From Gemmatimonadota bacterium (GTDB lineage Bacteria > Gemmatimonadota > Gemmatimonadetes > Gemmatimonadales > GWC2-71-9), in assembly GCA_003222195.1 (NCBI GenBank), contig QHVB01000032.1, forward strand, positions 92,474 to 156,473: 64,000 bases of DNA, given 5' to 3'. The notes beneath the pieces were generated by a model. That model was not told where the DNA came from and made no database searches. It was given only the letters and a program-made list of their open reading frames with translations. The translations under genes were made by a program, and so were the position numbers. Below are positions 1 to 10,735 of this stretch, one piece after another; position 1 is the stretch's first letter; each line of letters starts with the position of its first letter.

Positions 1-2
1 CC

Positions 3-581
3 GAGCAACAGGGACGTGTCGCCGAGCTCACGATCAGTGGCGATCGCGCGGAGGTGCGTGTGGTGCAGGACGGGCTCACGCGCGCGTCCGGTGTGACCGT
101 GGTCGGAAACACCGCCCTCGTGCTCGTCGAGCTCACTAGAGCCGTTGTCGTACCGTATCCGCTTGCGCCCGCCGGAGCGCAGAATCCCCCTGCGCCCGCG
201 ACGGTGCAGACGAATGCGGAACAGGAAGTACTGAATCTCTCGAAGACGAAATGGCGCTGGATGGCAGACCGCAACGTCGATTCACTGGCTGCGCTTTTCG
301 ATGACCAGGCCATCTTTGTCCATATGGGCGGATCCTGGGGAACAGATCGCGAGCTCGAGATCATCAGAAGTGGAGGGATCCACTACAAGCACGCGGAGAT
401 CTTCGAAACCTCGGTGCGGTTCATCGGGACGACCGCCATTGTGCTGAACAGGATTCGCCTGGATGCCGTGGTCGGCGGCAATGAGGTCACCAATCCATTC
501 TTGGTGACGGAGGTCTATGTGCAGCAAAACGGGAAGTGGAAGTTGGGCTCGCTCTCGTTCACCAGGCTCTTGACGCAATAG
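3..581 (+). CDS. NTF2-like (SnoaL/DUF4440) protein, partial or fused at its 5' side
   Basis: The frame is open from the window edge, so the true start is unknown; a GTG at 54 is the first possible start inside the window. The C-terminal 120 residues look like an NTF2-like cone-fold domain (a helix with KTKWRWMADRNVDSL, then FVHMGGSWG and a final strand pair with GKWKLGSLSF). The DUF4440/SnoaL family includes small-molecule enzymes and domains of unknown role, so no reaction can be assigned. The preceding residues (GLTRASGVTVVGNTALVLVE) resemble the last blade of an SMP-30/NHL-type beta-propeller. They run into a segment (PLAPAGAQNPPAP) that looks like the end of a secretion signal. This could be a real fusion or a deletion joining two genes. 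Confidence 0.5.
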   Translation, partial: EQQGRVAELTISGDRAEVRVVQDGLTRASGVTVVGNTALVLVELTRAVVVPYPLAPAGAQNPPAPATVQTNAEQEVLNLSKTKWRWMADRNVDSLAALFDDQAIFVHMGGSWGTDRELEIIRSGGIHYKHAEIFETSVRFIGTTAIVLNRIRLDAVVGGNEVTNPFLVTEVYVQQNGKWKLGSLSFTRLLTQ

Positions 582-651
582 TCAACGGTAGCCGTCCTCG
601 GTTCTTTACCGCGCCTTCCGATGTGCTGCAACACGGGGCGCAACCGAAGAA

Positions 652-684
652 CAAGCCCCGCAGCGAAAGTCGCCGCAGGGCTTG
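652..684 (-). terminator. Hairpin downstream of the minus-strand tRNA remnant
   Basis: A 15-bp inverted repeat (652-666 against 670-684) closes a 3-base loop, with two positions paired only by G-U wobble. On the minus strand it lies 12 bases past the end of the tRNA-like sequence and is followed by a modest T-rich run. That is where a tRNA terminator would sit. Confidence 0.5.
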
Positions 685-696
685 ATCTTCAAGCAG

Positions 697-735
697 TCGG
701 GACGGCGGGATTTGAACCCGCGACCTCCTGAACCC
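697..735 (-). other. tRNA 3'-half remnant (T arm plus acceptor strand)
   Basis: Read on the minus strand there is a perfect T arm (stem GCGGG/CCCGC, loop TTCAAAT), then a 7-base acceptor strand CGTCCCG and an A discriminator, without CCA. Upstream no matching 5' acceptor strand, D arm or paired anticodon stem is found. Only the 3' portion of a tRNA is therefore present. Its isotype cannot be assigned safely. Isolated tRNA 3' ends are the usual footprint of tyrosine-recombinase attachment sites. Confidence 0.6.
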
Positions 736-1055
736 TATACCTGTAGCTGAGTTGTTTGCCGTCGTGTTTGCCGGTCCCAGACGGACGTGGAGGGATTTGG
801 GATCCTGGAGGGCGCGGCCTGAGCAGAAAAACAGCGGGCCCGCATGGACCCGCCGTCTTTGGAGACCCCCGCTCTACGCTCCGCGTCGCGGACCGATCGC
901 CGACGCCACAGCTCACGAGCGCGGCTTGCGCGGTGACGGTTTCGGTGACGGTTTCGGGGCCGACTTTTCGCCTCTCGGCCGCGCCACTGGTGGAGACTCC
1001 GCCCCTGTTTTCACCTCAGTTGCACTGTCTGCGGGAGGCGCGCCCGGCTCGCTCA

Positions 1056-1092
1056 GGCTACGGGTCGCAGGTTCGAGTCCTGCGTCGGGAGC
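1056..1092 (+). other. Second tRNA-like 3' half
   Basis: The plus strand has a perfect T arm (stem GCAGG/CCTGC at 1067-1071 and 1079-1083, loop TTCGAGT) followed by GTCGGGA, which could be an acceptor 3' strand. No TCCCGAC partner lies within tRNA distance upstream, so this is not an intact tRNA. It faces away from the remnant at 697-735. Confidence 0.45.
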
Positions 1093-1096
1093 TTCG

Positions 1097-1489
1097 TCAG
1101 CCGCCGCGGTCTCCGCTTTCCTTTCGTTTCAAGACATCCCGTACCACATCCATGATTTCCCGGGCGTTGAACGGCTTCTGCAGACTCTTGATGGCGCCGA
1201 GAAGCTCGGCATCCTGCCGCAGGTCCAGCAAGCCGCTCGAATCCCCGCCCGAGATCACGATCACCTTCACCGCGGGGAACCGTTTCCGGATCTGCCGCAG
1301 CGTGACGATCCCATCCTGGCCCGGCATGAAGATATCCGTGATGACGATGTCGAAGGACTGACTCTCGAGGATTTCCATCCCAATTTCGCCGTCACTCGCG
1401 TCGAACACCTCGTGTCCGTCCTGTTCCAGTGCCCGTCGCACGACGCGGCGAATCGGCTCTTGGTCATCGATCACGAGGATGCGCGCCAC
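1097..1489 (-). CDS. Single-domain response regulator (CheY-like receiver)
   Basis: This 130-residue protein is one receiver domain without an output domain. The acidic pair is in VIDDQ (D8, D9), the phosphoacceptor Asp52 is in VITDIFMPG, the conserved Ser80 is in VIVISGGD, and Lys105 is in SLQKPF. Phosphorylated lone receivers act by docking to a partner or as phosphotransfer intermediates. It lies some 900 bp from the large kinase cluster and points toward the left edge, so it may serve the kinase at 2425-5235. Its partner cannot be proved from sequence. It ends in a short basic tail. Confidence 0.9.
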   Translation of the reverse strand: MARILVIDDQEPIRRVVRRALEQDGHEVFDASDGEIGMEILESQSFDIVITDIFMPGQDGIVTLRQIRKRFPAVKVIVISGGDSSGLLDLRQDAELLGAIKSLQKPFNAREIMDVVRDVLKRKESGDRGG

Positions 1490-1586
1490 GTTGTGAACCT
1501 CCTCCTCGCACCGCAGTCCCGGTAGTCGGCAACTCGCTACAGCCCGCGAATACGTTCACGCACGCGCCAGGCGCGCGCGCGCGCCG

Positions 1587-2249
1587 TCAAATACTTTGTT
1601 GCTCACCGAGCCAGCGCTGCGAGCGATAGCGCTCAATGAGCGGACCATCGTGGCATTGGAGCAGCCCCGCGGCGGCGAGTCCCGAAATCTTGCGCGCGTC
1701 GTACTGACAGAGGGTCGTCACCGGAAAGGCCAGCGTAATGGAGCGGCCATAATCGGCCTCGTACGCCAACGTCGCGGCAAAGGGCAGCCGCTTGAACCCG
1801 GCCGACAGGTCTCCGACGACATACACAGCCGCAACGCCGCTCTTGAGGGCCGCACGCATACGCGCGCGCCAGTACGCGAGCTGCGCCGCCCCCGAGGCGT
1901 GATACTCCGCGGCGACGAGCCGCCCGGCTTTCAGCTCGGTCCGGATCGAGGGACGATCGTGCTCGAGCTGCGCGATGACCGCGCGCTGCACCGGTCTTTC
2001 AGCGGCCAGCAGGCAGAGCGCGTCGGATTGCAAACCCACGCGGAGAAAGGCCGCCGCCGCTCGCGCTCGGATGAGATCGCTGGTATACAGGTCGCAAAAG
2101 TGATTGCGGAGTGCCGGGGCCGTGGCGCCCGCGTCGCCCATGAACGCCAGCAAGTCGGCGCGCCGGAACCGTCGCTCCCGCCGCCCGCCGATGCGCAGAC
2201 ATGGCAACCGTCCCGCATTGGTCCAGCGGCGCAATGACGTTTCGCTCAC
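1587..2249 (-). CDS. HTH (MerR/excisionase-type) regulator with MEDS sensory domain
   Basis: The N-terminus is a helix-turn-helix of the HTH_17/MerR type (SETSLRRWTNAGRLPCLRIGG, then FRRADLLAFM). From about residue 50 to 205 it matches the MEDS domain, named for the DcmR sensor of methylotrophs and methanogens. The signature is the TLCQYD block near the end plus FCDLYTSD at the start. It is probably a transcriptional regulator responding to a small molecule. The GTG at 2249 sits inside the HTH: the coding frame continues upstream for 24 more codons (DIREAAEFLRV completes helix one) to an in-frame TGA at 2331-2333. No ATG, GTG or TTG lies in that stretch; only a CTG at 2322-2324 is available. 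A rare start codon or a small indel at the 5' end is therefore likely. Confidence 0.75.
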   Translation of the reverse strand: MSETSLRRWTNAGRLPCLRIGGRRERRFRRADLLAFMGDAGATAPALRNHFCDLYTSDLIRARAAAAFLRVGLQSDALCLLAAERPVQRAVIAQLEHDRPSIRTELKAGRLVAAEYHASGAAQLAYWRARMRAALKSGVAAVYVVGDLSAGFKRLPFAATLAYEADYGRSITLAFPVTTLCQYDARKISGLAAAGLLQCHDGPLIERYRSQRWLGEQQSI

Positions 2250-2424
2250 GCGGAGAAACTCCGCGGCCTCGCGAATATCGAGCAGGTCTGACGTGGATCG
2301 GTCTTGTGTGGTCGTGCATATCAGTGTATATCAAAGATGAGCAAAGCGCAATGGAATTAACGCCACCTACGCTATTTCGTCGCGGTCGCTGCGCTCGCGA
2401 CACCGGTCTAGCGACGCTGGGAGC

Positions 2425-5235
2425 CTAAGTGCGTTTCACTCCATCCAGGACCTTCCGCACCCGCGCCAACAGATCGGCGCTCGTCCACGGCTTCGCCAGG
2501 AACGGCAACGCGGGATCGAGCGGGTCTTCCCCCCGCCCGGCGTAACCACTGGTAAAGAGGAAAGGCGTCTCGCGCCCCTCGCGGCGATCGGTCTGATAGA
2601 GGCCGCGACCGCCCAGCCGGGTCATCACCAGGTCGCTGAAGACGAGGTGGATCGGCGCGGGGTGGTGGCGGAGCAAATGCAGCGCTTCGATCCCGTCAGC
2701 GGCAGCCAGCACGTTGTACCCAGCGTGCTCCAGCGTGTAGACTGTCGCGCGGCGGAGTTGTGCCTGGTCTTCGACGACGAGCACCGTCTCCTTCCCACTC
2801 TCCGTCGGAACAGTCAACTGCTCATGTGAACCGGAAGCCCGGCGACGGCTCGTCTCGTCCGCCACGGGGAAGTAGATGCGCAGCCGCGTCCCGGCTCCGG
2901 GCGCGCTGTCGATCTGCACGAAACCGCCGTGCTGCTTCACCAATCCGTAGACCGTCGCTAATCCGAGGCCCGTCCCCTTTCCCACCGGTTTGGTGGTGAA
3001 AAACGGCTCGAAGGCGCGTTGCCGCGTCGCTTCGTCCATTCCCATACCGGTGTCGTCCACGGCCAGACACACGTATTCCGACGCCGCTCCCGGGCCCACG
3101 ACCGCGCGCTGCGCGTCGCTGATCCACGTGCAGCTCGTCTCCAGCCGCAGGACACCGCCGTCCGGCATCGCATCGCGGGCGTTGTTGACGAGGTTGAGCA
3201 GGATCTGTTCGATCGCGTGGCCGTCGGCCGATACCTCGGGGAGGTCTTCGTCGGCGAACACCAGCAGCTCGATGTCTGCCGGCAGCACGCGCCGCAGCAC
3301 GGCGGCGAGATCGTTCAGCAGGTGCCCCAGGTGCAGCGGCTCGAGTGTCAGGGTCGAGCGCCGGGCGAATCCCAGCAGCTGATTCACCATCAGCCGGCCG
3401 CTGACCGCGGCAGAAATGATGTCGCGCAGGCTGGCTTCATCGGGACCGCGAGACAACAACTCCGCGTTCGCGAGAATGATCGTCAGCAGGTTGTTGAAGT
3501 CGTGCGCGATGCCGCCGGTGAGCTGGCCGATCGCCTCCATCTTCTGCGCCTGCCGGAGCTGCTCCTCCAGGCCGCGCCGCTCACTCACGTCTTCGGCGAA
3601 GACTTCGTGACACTCCACGCGGCCATCTTCAAAGCGCACCGCGCGGCCGTACATGCGGACCGTGATCGCCTCACCGTCCTTGCGCCGCCATACCGCCTGG
3701 GCCTCGACCGCGCCCTGGACGTCATTCATCTCCGACAAATAGCGCGCGCGCGCCGCCGGCTCCTTGAAGACGTCTCGGTCCAGGTGCCGGCTCAGCAGCT
3801 CGGCTTCCGTTTCGTATGCGAGCATTTCCACGAGCGCCGGGTTCACGGACAGGAGCGCGCCTTCAGGAGTCGCGCGGAAAATGCCGAACGGCGCCTGCTG
3901 GACCAGCGTGCGGCTGGCGGCGTCGGCGCGGCGCGCTGCCTGCTCGGCACGGCGGCGCTCCGTGATGTCCGTCGCCACCCCCACCACGCCGGTGATGCTG
4001 CCGTCGCGCTCGCGCACCGGCGAGTACTGCGCTTCGAACTCGAAGCCGAACAGCTCGACCCGCGCCGTGACCGACTCCCCCGCGAGTGCCCGTCGCACAT
4101 CGGCGACTGCCTGCGGCACGTCGCCGAGCAGCTCGAAAAACGACTTGCCGAGCAGCATTCCCGGCCGGACCCCGAGCGAGTGGAGCCCCTTCCCTTCGGC
4201 GAGCGTGAACACACCCTTGGGATCGAGCGAGAAGAAAATGACCGGCGCGCCGGCGACCACGGTGCGGAGCCGCTGCTTGCTGGTTTGCAGGATCTCGTCC
4301 TGGCGGACGCGCTCGGTGACGTCACGGGAGTTCACGATAACGCTGTACGCGTTCGGCTGGTCGAGCTTGGCCTGACCGATCGACTCCAGGATCCGCCACG
4401 AGCCATCGGCATGCTTGAACCGGAACGTGGCGGTCTGGGGCGAGCCCGGGCGCTGAATCGCGTCCGCGAGCGCTTCCATCACCGGCCCGAGGTCGTCGGG
4501 GTGCATGAACTCGAACGCGTTGCGCCCCAGCAGCTCGTTGGCGCCATAGCCGAGCAACCGCTGCACCGACGGGCTCACATACCGCAGGATTCCGTCGTCC
4601 CCCAGAATGGTGACGATGTCGGAGGCATTCTCCGTCAGCGAGCGGAAGTGCTCCTCGCTCTTGCGCAGCGCGTCCTCGACGCGGGCGCGCTCGAGCGCGG
4701 TCGCGAGCACGTGGGCGAGCGCCTGGACGAACAGGACGTCAGGGCCGCTGAACTCTCGCGGCTGCGCGCTGTAGGCGCCCACCACACCCCAGGGACGCTC
4801 GCGGCCCTGGACGACGACGCAGACACCGCTGGCAACGTCATGCTCTTCGAGATGCCGAGGGATGTTGAAGCGGATTTCGGCGGAGACATCCTGAACGACG
4901 AGCGGCCCCGCCGCGTGGAGCGCGTAGCCTGGGAGTGCTCCGGGGTCCGCGGTGACGAGCGTTCTCCCGGTGCGGCCGTCCTGCCATCCTTCCCCGGCGC
5001 GCAGCAACAGGCTGCGGTGCTCGGGCTTCAGCTCGAGGATTTCACTGAATTCGACGTCGAGGCCGCGGGCGAGGAGCTTGGCGGCGGTGTCGAACAAGTC
5101 GGCACGCAGCGCGCCGGCGAGCGCCTGCTGGCCGAGGTGCGCCACCGCCTCCTGCTGCCGCGCCGCCGCGCGCAGTTGCTGCTCCGCGCGGCTCGATTCC
5201 GCGACGCCGAGCCACTGAAACCGCTTGGGGCGCAA
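2425..5235 (-). CDS. Hybrid sensor histidine kinase (GAF-PAS-PAS-PAS-HisKA-HATPase-REC)
   Basis: This 936-residue cytoplasmic kinase has no membrane segment. The approximate order is a short coiled coil (15-45), GAF (45-185), PAS (195-315), PAS (320-440), PAS (445-560), HisKA with His578 in GGIAHDFNN, HATPase_c (N box [11 protein letters not shown]1 [10 protein letters not shown]2 [13 protein letters not shown]), and a C-terminal receiver with Asp868 in LVFSDLVM. It would autophosphorylate and pass phosphate to its own receiver. No dedicated output protein is fused. The start is TTG, preceded by GGAG; an in-frame TAG lies 12 codons upstream with no other start between. It is divergent from the kinase at 5335, leaving 99 bp for both promoters. 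Confidence 0.9.
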   Translation of the reverse strand: MRPKRFQWLGVAESSRAEQQLRAAARQQEAVAHLGQQALAGALRADLFDTAAKLLARGLDVEFSEILELKPEHRSLLLRAGEGWQDGRTGRTLVTADPGALPGYALHAAGPLVVQDVSAEIRFNIPRHLEEHDVASGVCVVVQGRERPWGVVGAYSAQPREFSGPDVLFVQALAHVLATALERARVEDALRKSEEHFRSLTENASDIVTILGDDGILRYVSPSVQRLLGYGANELLGRNAFEFMHPDDLGPVMEALADAIQRPGSPQTATFRFKHADGSWRILESIGQAKLDQPNAYSVIVNSRDVTERVRQDEILQTSKQRLRTVVAGAPVIFFSLDPKGVFTLAEGKGLHSLGVRPGMLLGKSFFELLGDVPQAVADVRRALAGESVTARVELFGFEFEAQYSPVRERDGSITGVVGVATDITERRRAEQAARRADAASRTLVQQAPFGIFRATPEGALLSVNPALVEMLAYETEAELLSRHLDRDVFKEPAARARYLSEMNDVQGAVEAQAVWRRKDGEAITVRMYGRAVRFEDGRVECHEVFAEDVSERRGLEEQLRQAQKMEAIGQLTGGIAHDFNNLLTIILANAELLSRGPDEASLRDIISAAVSGRLMVNQLLGFARRSTLTLEPLHLGHLLNDLAAVLRRVLPADIELLVFADEDLPEVSADGHAIEQILLNLVNNARDAMPDGGVLRLETSCTWISDAQRAVVGPGAASEYVCLAVDDTGMGMDEATRQRAFEPFFTTKPVGKGTGLGLATVYGLVKQHGGFVQIDSAPGAGTRLRIYFPVADETSRRRASGSHEQLTVPTESGKETVLVVEDQAQLRRATVYTLEHAGYNVLAAADGIEALHLLRHHPAPIHLVFSDLVMTRLGGRGLYQTDRREGRETPFLFTSGYAGRGEDPLDPALPFLAKPWTSADLLARVRKVLDGVKRT

Positions 5236-5334
5236 CCCCGCTCCGTGCTGGAAGGAAGGGTGCCAAAGCTAGACACGATACGCCCGGGCGCCCGTGAGGT
5301 TGGTCACCGGGGCTGACACCCGTAAATTCGCCCC

Positions 5335-8178
<2,844 letters not shown>

Positions 8179-8202
8179 GGCTGAAAGGGGTACCGTAGCA
8201 TC

Positions 8203-10005
8203 GTGACACACGCCGCGACACAGATCGCGACCGAGCACCTGGTCAGGCTCGTGAACCAGATGCCTGCCGTCATGTGGTCGACCGACGCGGACCTCCTGCT
8301 CACGTGGCGGTGCGGCGGCGTCGTTGCGCAGTTTGGTCTGCCGGCGACCGTCGATGGCATCGCGATCGGCACGTTTGTCGACTCGCCGGACCGGGAGATC
8401 GTCCTCGCGGCCCATCGCGCCGCGCTCCGGGGCGAGTCCGCATCCTACGAAACGCGCTTCCAGGGCCGGATCTTCAGCGCGCGTGTCGAACCGCTCCGTG
8501 ACGGCAGCGGGCCCATCGTGGGAGTGGTCGGCTTCGCATTCGATATCACGGAGCGCCGTCGCGCGGAAGACGCGCTCCGGGAGAGCGAAGCTCGGCTCCG
8601 CACGATCATCGAGAGCGAGCCCGAATGTGTGAAGCTCCTCGACGCCCAGGGCCGATTGCTGGACATGAATCCCGCGGGGCTGGCGATGGTCCAGGCCGAC
8701 AGCCTCGACGCCGTGCGCGGCCGTCCGATCGTGGACGTCATTGCTCCCGGGCACCGCGCCGCATTTACCGAATTGCACCGCCGCGTCTTTGCCGGCGAAT
8801 CCGCTACGCTCGAGTTTGAAATCATCGGGTTGAAGGGAAAACGAAGCTGGCTCTCGACCAACGCGGTGCCACTGCGCGACGCAACCGGCTCCGTCCAAGC
8901 GGCGCTGGGAATCACGCGCGACATCTCGCGCCGCAAGATCGCCGAGCGAGCATTGGTCGAATCGGAAGAACGCTTCTGTAAGGCGTTCTACGCGAATGCC
9001 CTGCCGCTGCTGATTACGCGGTTGTCGGACGGCCTGATCCTGGATGCGAATGAAGCCTTCAGCCGGCTGGTGAATCGCCCGCGCGACGAAATTGTCGGCA
9101 GCACGACTGTGGAGCTGGGTGTCATCGACGCCGCCCGCCGGGCGACGCTGATGGACCTCCTCACCAAAACGGGTGCGGTGACGGATGTCGAGCTGGAGGT
9201 GCGGTCTGCCGGTGGTCCGCCGCGCACTGGCCTGCTCTCGGTCGTCCGCATCGTGCTCGGCGGCCAGGAGTGCACGCTCGGGACATTTCGCGACATCACG
9301 GAAGCCAAGCGCGCCGAGGAGCAGCTGCGCGCCTCCCGCGCGGCGCTCCGCAGCCTCGCGACTCGGCAACAAGACATCCGCGAAGACGAGCGCACCCGGA
9401 TCGCGCGCGAGATTCACGACAGCCTCGGGCAGGCGCTGACAGCACTAAAGCTACAGCTCTCCGCCGCTCAGGACGCCGCGTCGAAGGAGGCGCCTGGTCT
9501 CGGCACCCGCCTGCATGAGACCGCGGTTATGGTCGACGACCTGGTGAAGAGCGTGCGCCGTATCGCGACCGACTTGCGGCCGCCCATCCTCGACCAATTG
9601 GGCCTTCCGGCTGCGCTGGAGTGGCTGGCGCAAGATTTTTCCAAGCGTACTGCAATCCGTTGCAAGGCAACGATCGACGCAGCGAATGACGAGATCAATG
9701 GGGAGCTCGGGACGGCGTTGTTCCGAATCGTTCAGGAAGCCCTCACAAATGCCCTGCGCCACGCGGGGGCCACGCGAGTGGACATCGAGCTGGGCACGAA
9801 GAGCGGATGCCTGACGCTCGAGATCAACGACGATGGCACCGGCATTACCGAAGCGGGCACGATGGGACCCGACTCACTCGGCATCCTGGGGATGCGCGAG
9901 CGCGCCGCCGCGCACGGGGGCGTCCTGGAGGTCGTGCCCCGCCAGGAGGGCGGGACGCGGGTCGCCGCCTGGTTTCCGCCCGCGGGGTCAGGAGCCCGCC
10001 AATGA
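8203..10005 (+). CDS. PAS-containing histidine kinase of the DesK/NarX (HisKA_3) class
   Basis: The 600-residue protein has three PAS units (about 10-120, 125-245 and 255-375). A HisKA_3 dimerisation helix follows, with His405 in RIAREIHDSLGQALTAL, and a compact HATPase_c domain (EALTNALRHAGA, DDGTGI, GILGMRERAAAHGG). This architecture pairs with NarL/FixJ regulators. The next gene is exactly such a regulator and overlaps by 4 bp (ATGA), so the two are almost surely a cognate pair. No transmembrane segment is seen. The start is GTG at 8203, 24 bp after the previous stop. Confidence 0.9.
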   Translation: MTHAATQIATEHLVRLVNQMPAVMWSTDADLLLTWRCGGVVAQFGLPATVDGIAIGTFVDSPDREIVLAAHRAALRGESASYETRFQGRIFSARVEPLRDGSGPIVGVVGFAFDITERRRAEDALRESEARLRTIIESEPECVKLLDAQGRLLDMNPAGLAMVQADSLDAVRGRPIVDVIAPGHRAAFTELHRRVFAGESATLEFEIIGLKGKRSWLSTNAVPLRDATGSVQAALGITRDISRRKIAERALVESEERFCKAFYANALPLLITRLSDGLILDANEAFSRLVNRPRDEIVGSTTVELGVIDAARRATLMDLLTKTGAVTDVELEVRSAGGPPRTGLLSVVRIVLGGQECTLGTFRDITEAKRAEEQLRASRAALRSLATRQQDIREDERTRIAREIHDSLGQALTALKLQLSAAQDAASKEAPGLGTRLHETAVMVDDLVKSVRRIATDLRPPILDQLGLPAALEWLAQDFSKRTAIRCKATIDAANDEINGELGTALFRIVQEALTNALRHAGATRVDIELGTKSGCLTLEINDDGTGITEAGTMGPDSLGILGMRERAAAHGGVLEVVPRQEGGTRVAAWFPPAGSGARQ

Positions 10006-10655
10006 TTCGGATCCTCGTCGTCGACGACCATGCCCTGGTTCGGCGCGGGCTGATCCAGATCCTGCGGGCACTTCCGGACGGCGTGGAGTTCGGAGAGGCC
10101 GGCACCGCCGCGGAAGCGATGTCGCTAGCGGCGAGCGACCGCTGGGACGTCGTGCTGCTCGACCTCGGCTTGCCGGACCGACACGGACTCGAGGTCCTCC
10201 GCGAGCTCCACGCCACGCGACCACAGCTGCCGGTGCTGATTCTGACGATGTTCCCGGAAGACCAGCTCGCGCTGCGGATGCTGGAGCTGGGCGCATCAGG
10301 CTACCTGACCAAGGAATCGGCGCCGGAAGAGCTGCTGCGGGCCCTGGAGCGCGTCATGGCGGGGCACAAGTACTTGAGCCCGGCGATGGCGCAAGCCGTT
10401 GCGGACGGCCTCGGCGGCCCACCCCCCGCGCCGCACGAGCAGCTGTCCGACCGAGAGCTGGAGGTGCTGCGGCTGCTTGCAGCCGGTCGGCCCATTACCG
10501 CGATCAGCCGGCAGCTGGGCCTTTCTCCCAAGACCGTCACCACCTATCGCGCCCGGTTGCTGCACAAACTTCGGATGCGGTCCAACGCCGAGCTCACGTT
10601 TTACGCGACGCAGCACGGGCTCGTCAGTCCCGCAGCACTGCGGTCGCTCTCGTAA
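10002..10655 (+). CDS. NarL/FixJ-family response regulator
   Basis: The 217-residue protein has a receiver (1-120; DD pair in VVDDH, Asp54 in LLDLGLPD, Lys in LTKES) and a C-terminal LuxR-type helix-turn-helix (about 150-210; LSDRELEVLRLLAAGR, then SPKTVTTYRARLLHKL). It should bind DNA as a dimer when phosphorylated. The ATG overlaps the stop of the kinase at 8203-10005 and has GGAG 7 bases upstream, so translation is coupled to that kinase, its likely donor. Target genes cannot be read from the window. Confidence 0.93.
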   Translation: MIRILVVDDHALVRRGLIQILRALPDGVEFGEAGTAAEAMSLAASDRWDVVLLDLGLPDRHGLEVLRELHATRPQLPVLILTMFPEDQLALRMLELGASGYLTKESAPEELLRALERVMAGHKYLSPAMAQAVADGLGGPPPAPHEQLSDRELEVLRLLAAGRPITAISRQLGLSPKTVTTYRARLLHKLRMRSNAELTFYATQHGLVSPAALRSLS

Positions 10656-10735
10656 ATCTCTCGTAGGCAAAGCCCTACCAGTAGAGTTGCCCACCGCCGA
10701 CAGACACGCTTTCCTGCATCATCAAAACTGTGTGC

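Larger units (their letters stand above)
582..1096. other. 515-bp non-coding stretch with tRNA remnants
   Basis: I find no convincing gene here. It holds a hairpin at 652-684, a tRNA 3' half on the minus strand (697-735) and a second tRNA 3' half on the plus strand (1056-1092). The segment between the two remnants shows no recognised feature, and its long open frames have tRNA-shadow compositions. The pattern fits the edge of an integrated element or a decayed tRNA locus. Confidence 0.5.

Noticed and set aside
752..1525. Long open frame on the plus strand across the tRNA remnants
   Set aside because: Its composition is that of a high-GC shadow frame, it reads through the tRNA-like T arm, and it covers the real receiver gene on the other strand.
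3019..5316. Very long plus-strand frame opposite the hybrid kinase
   Set aside because: It is the antisense shadow of the minus-strand kinase, rich in Arg, His and Asp, with no family motif.
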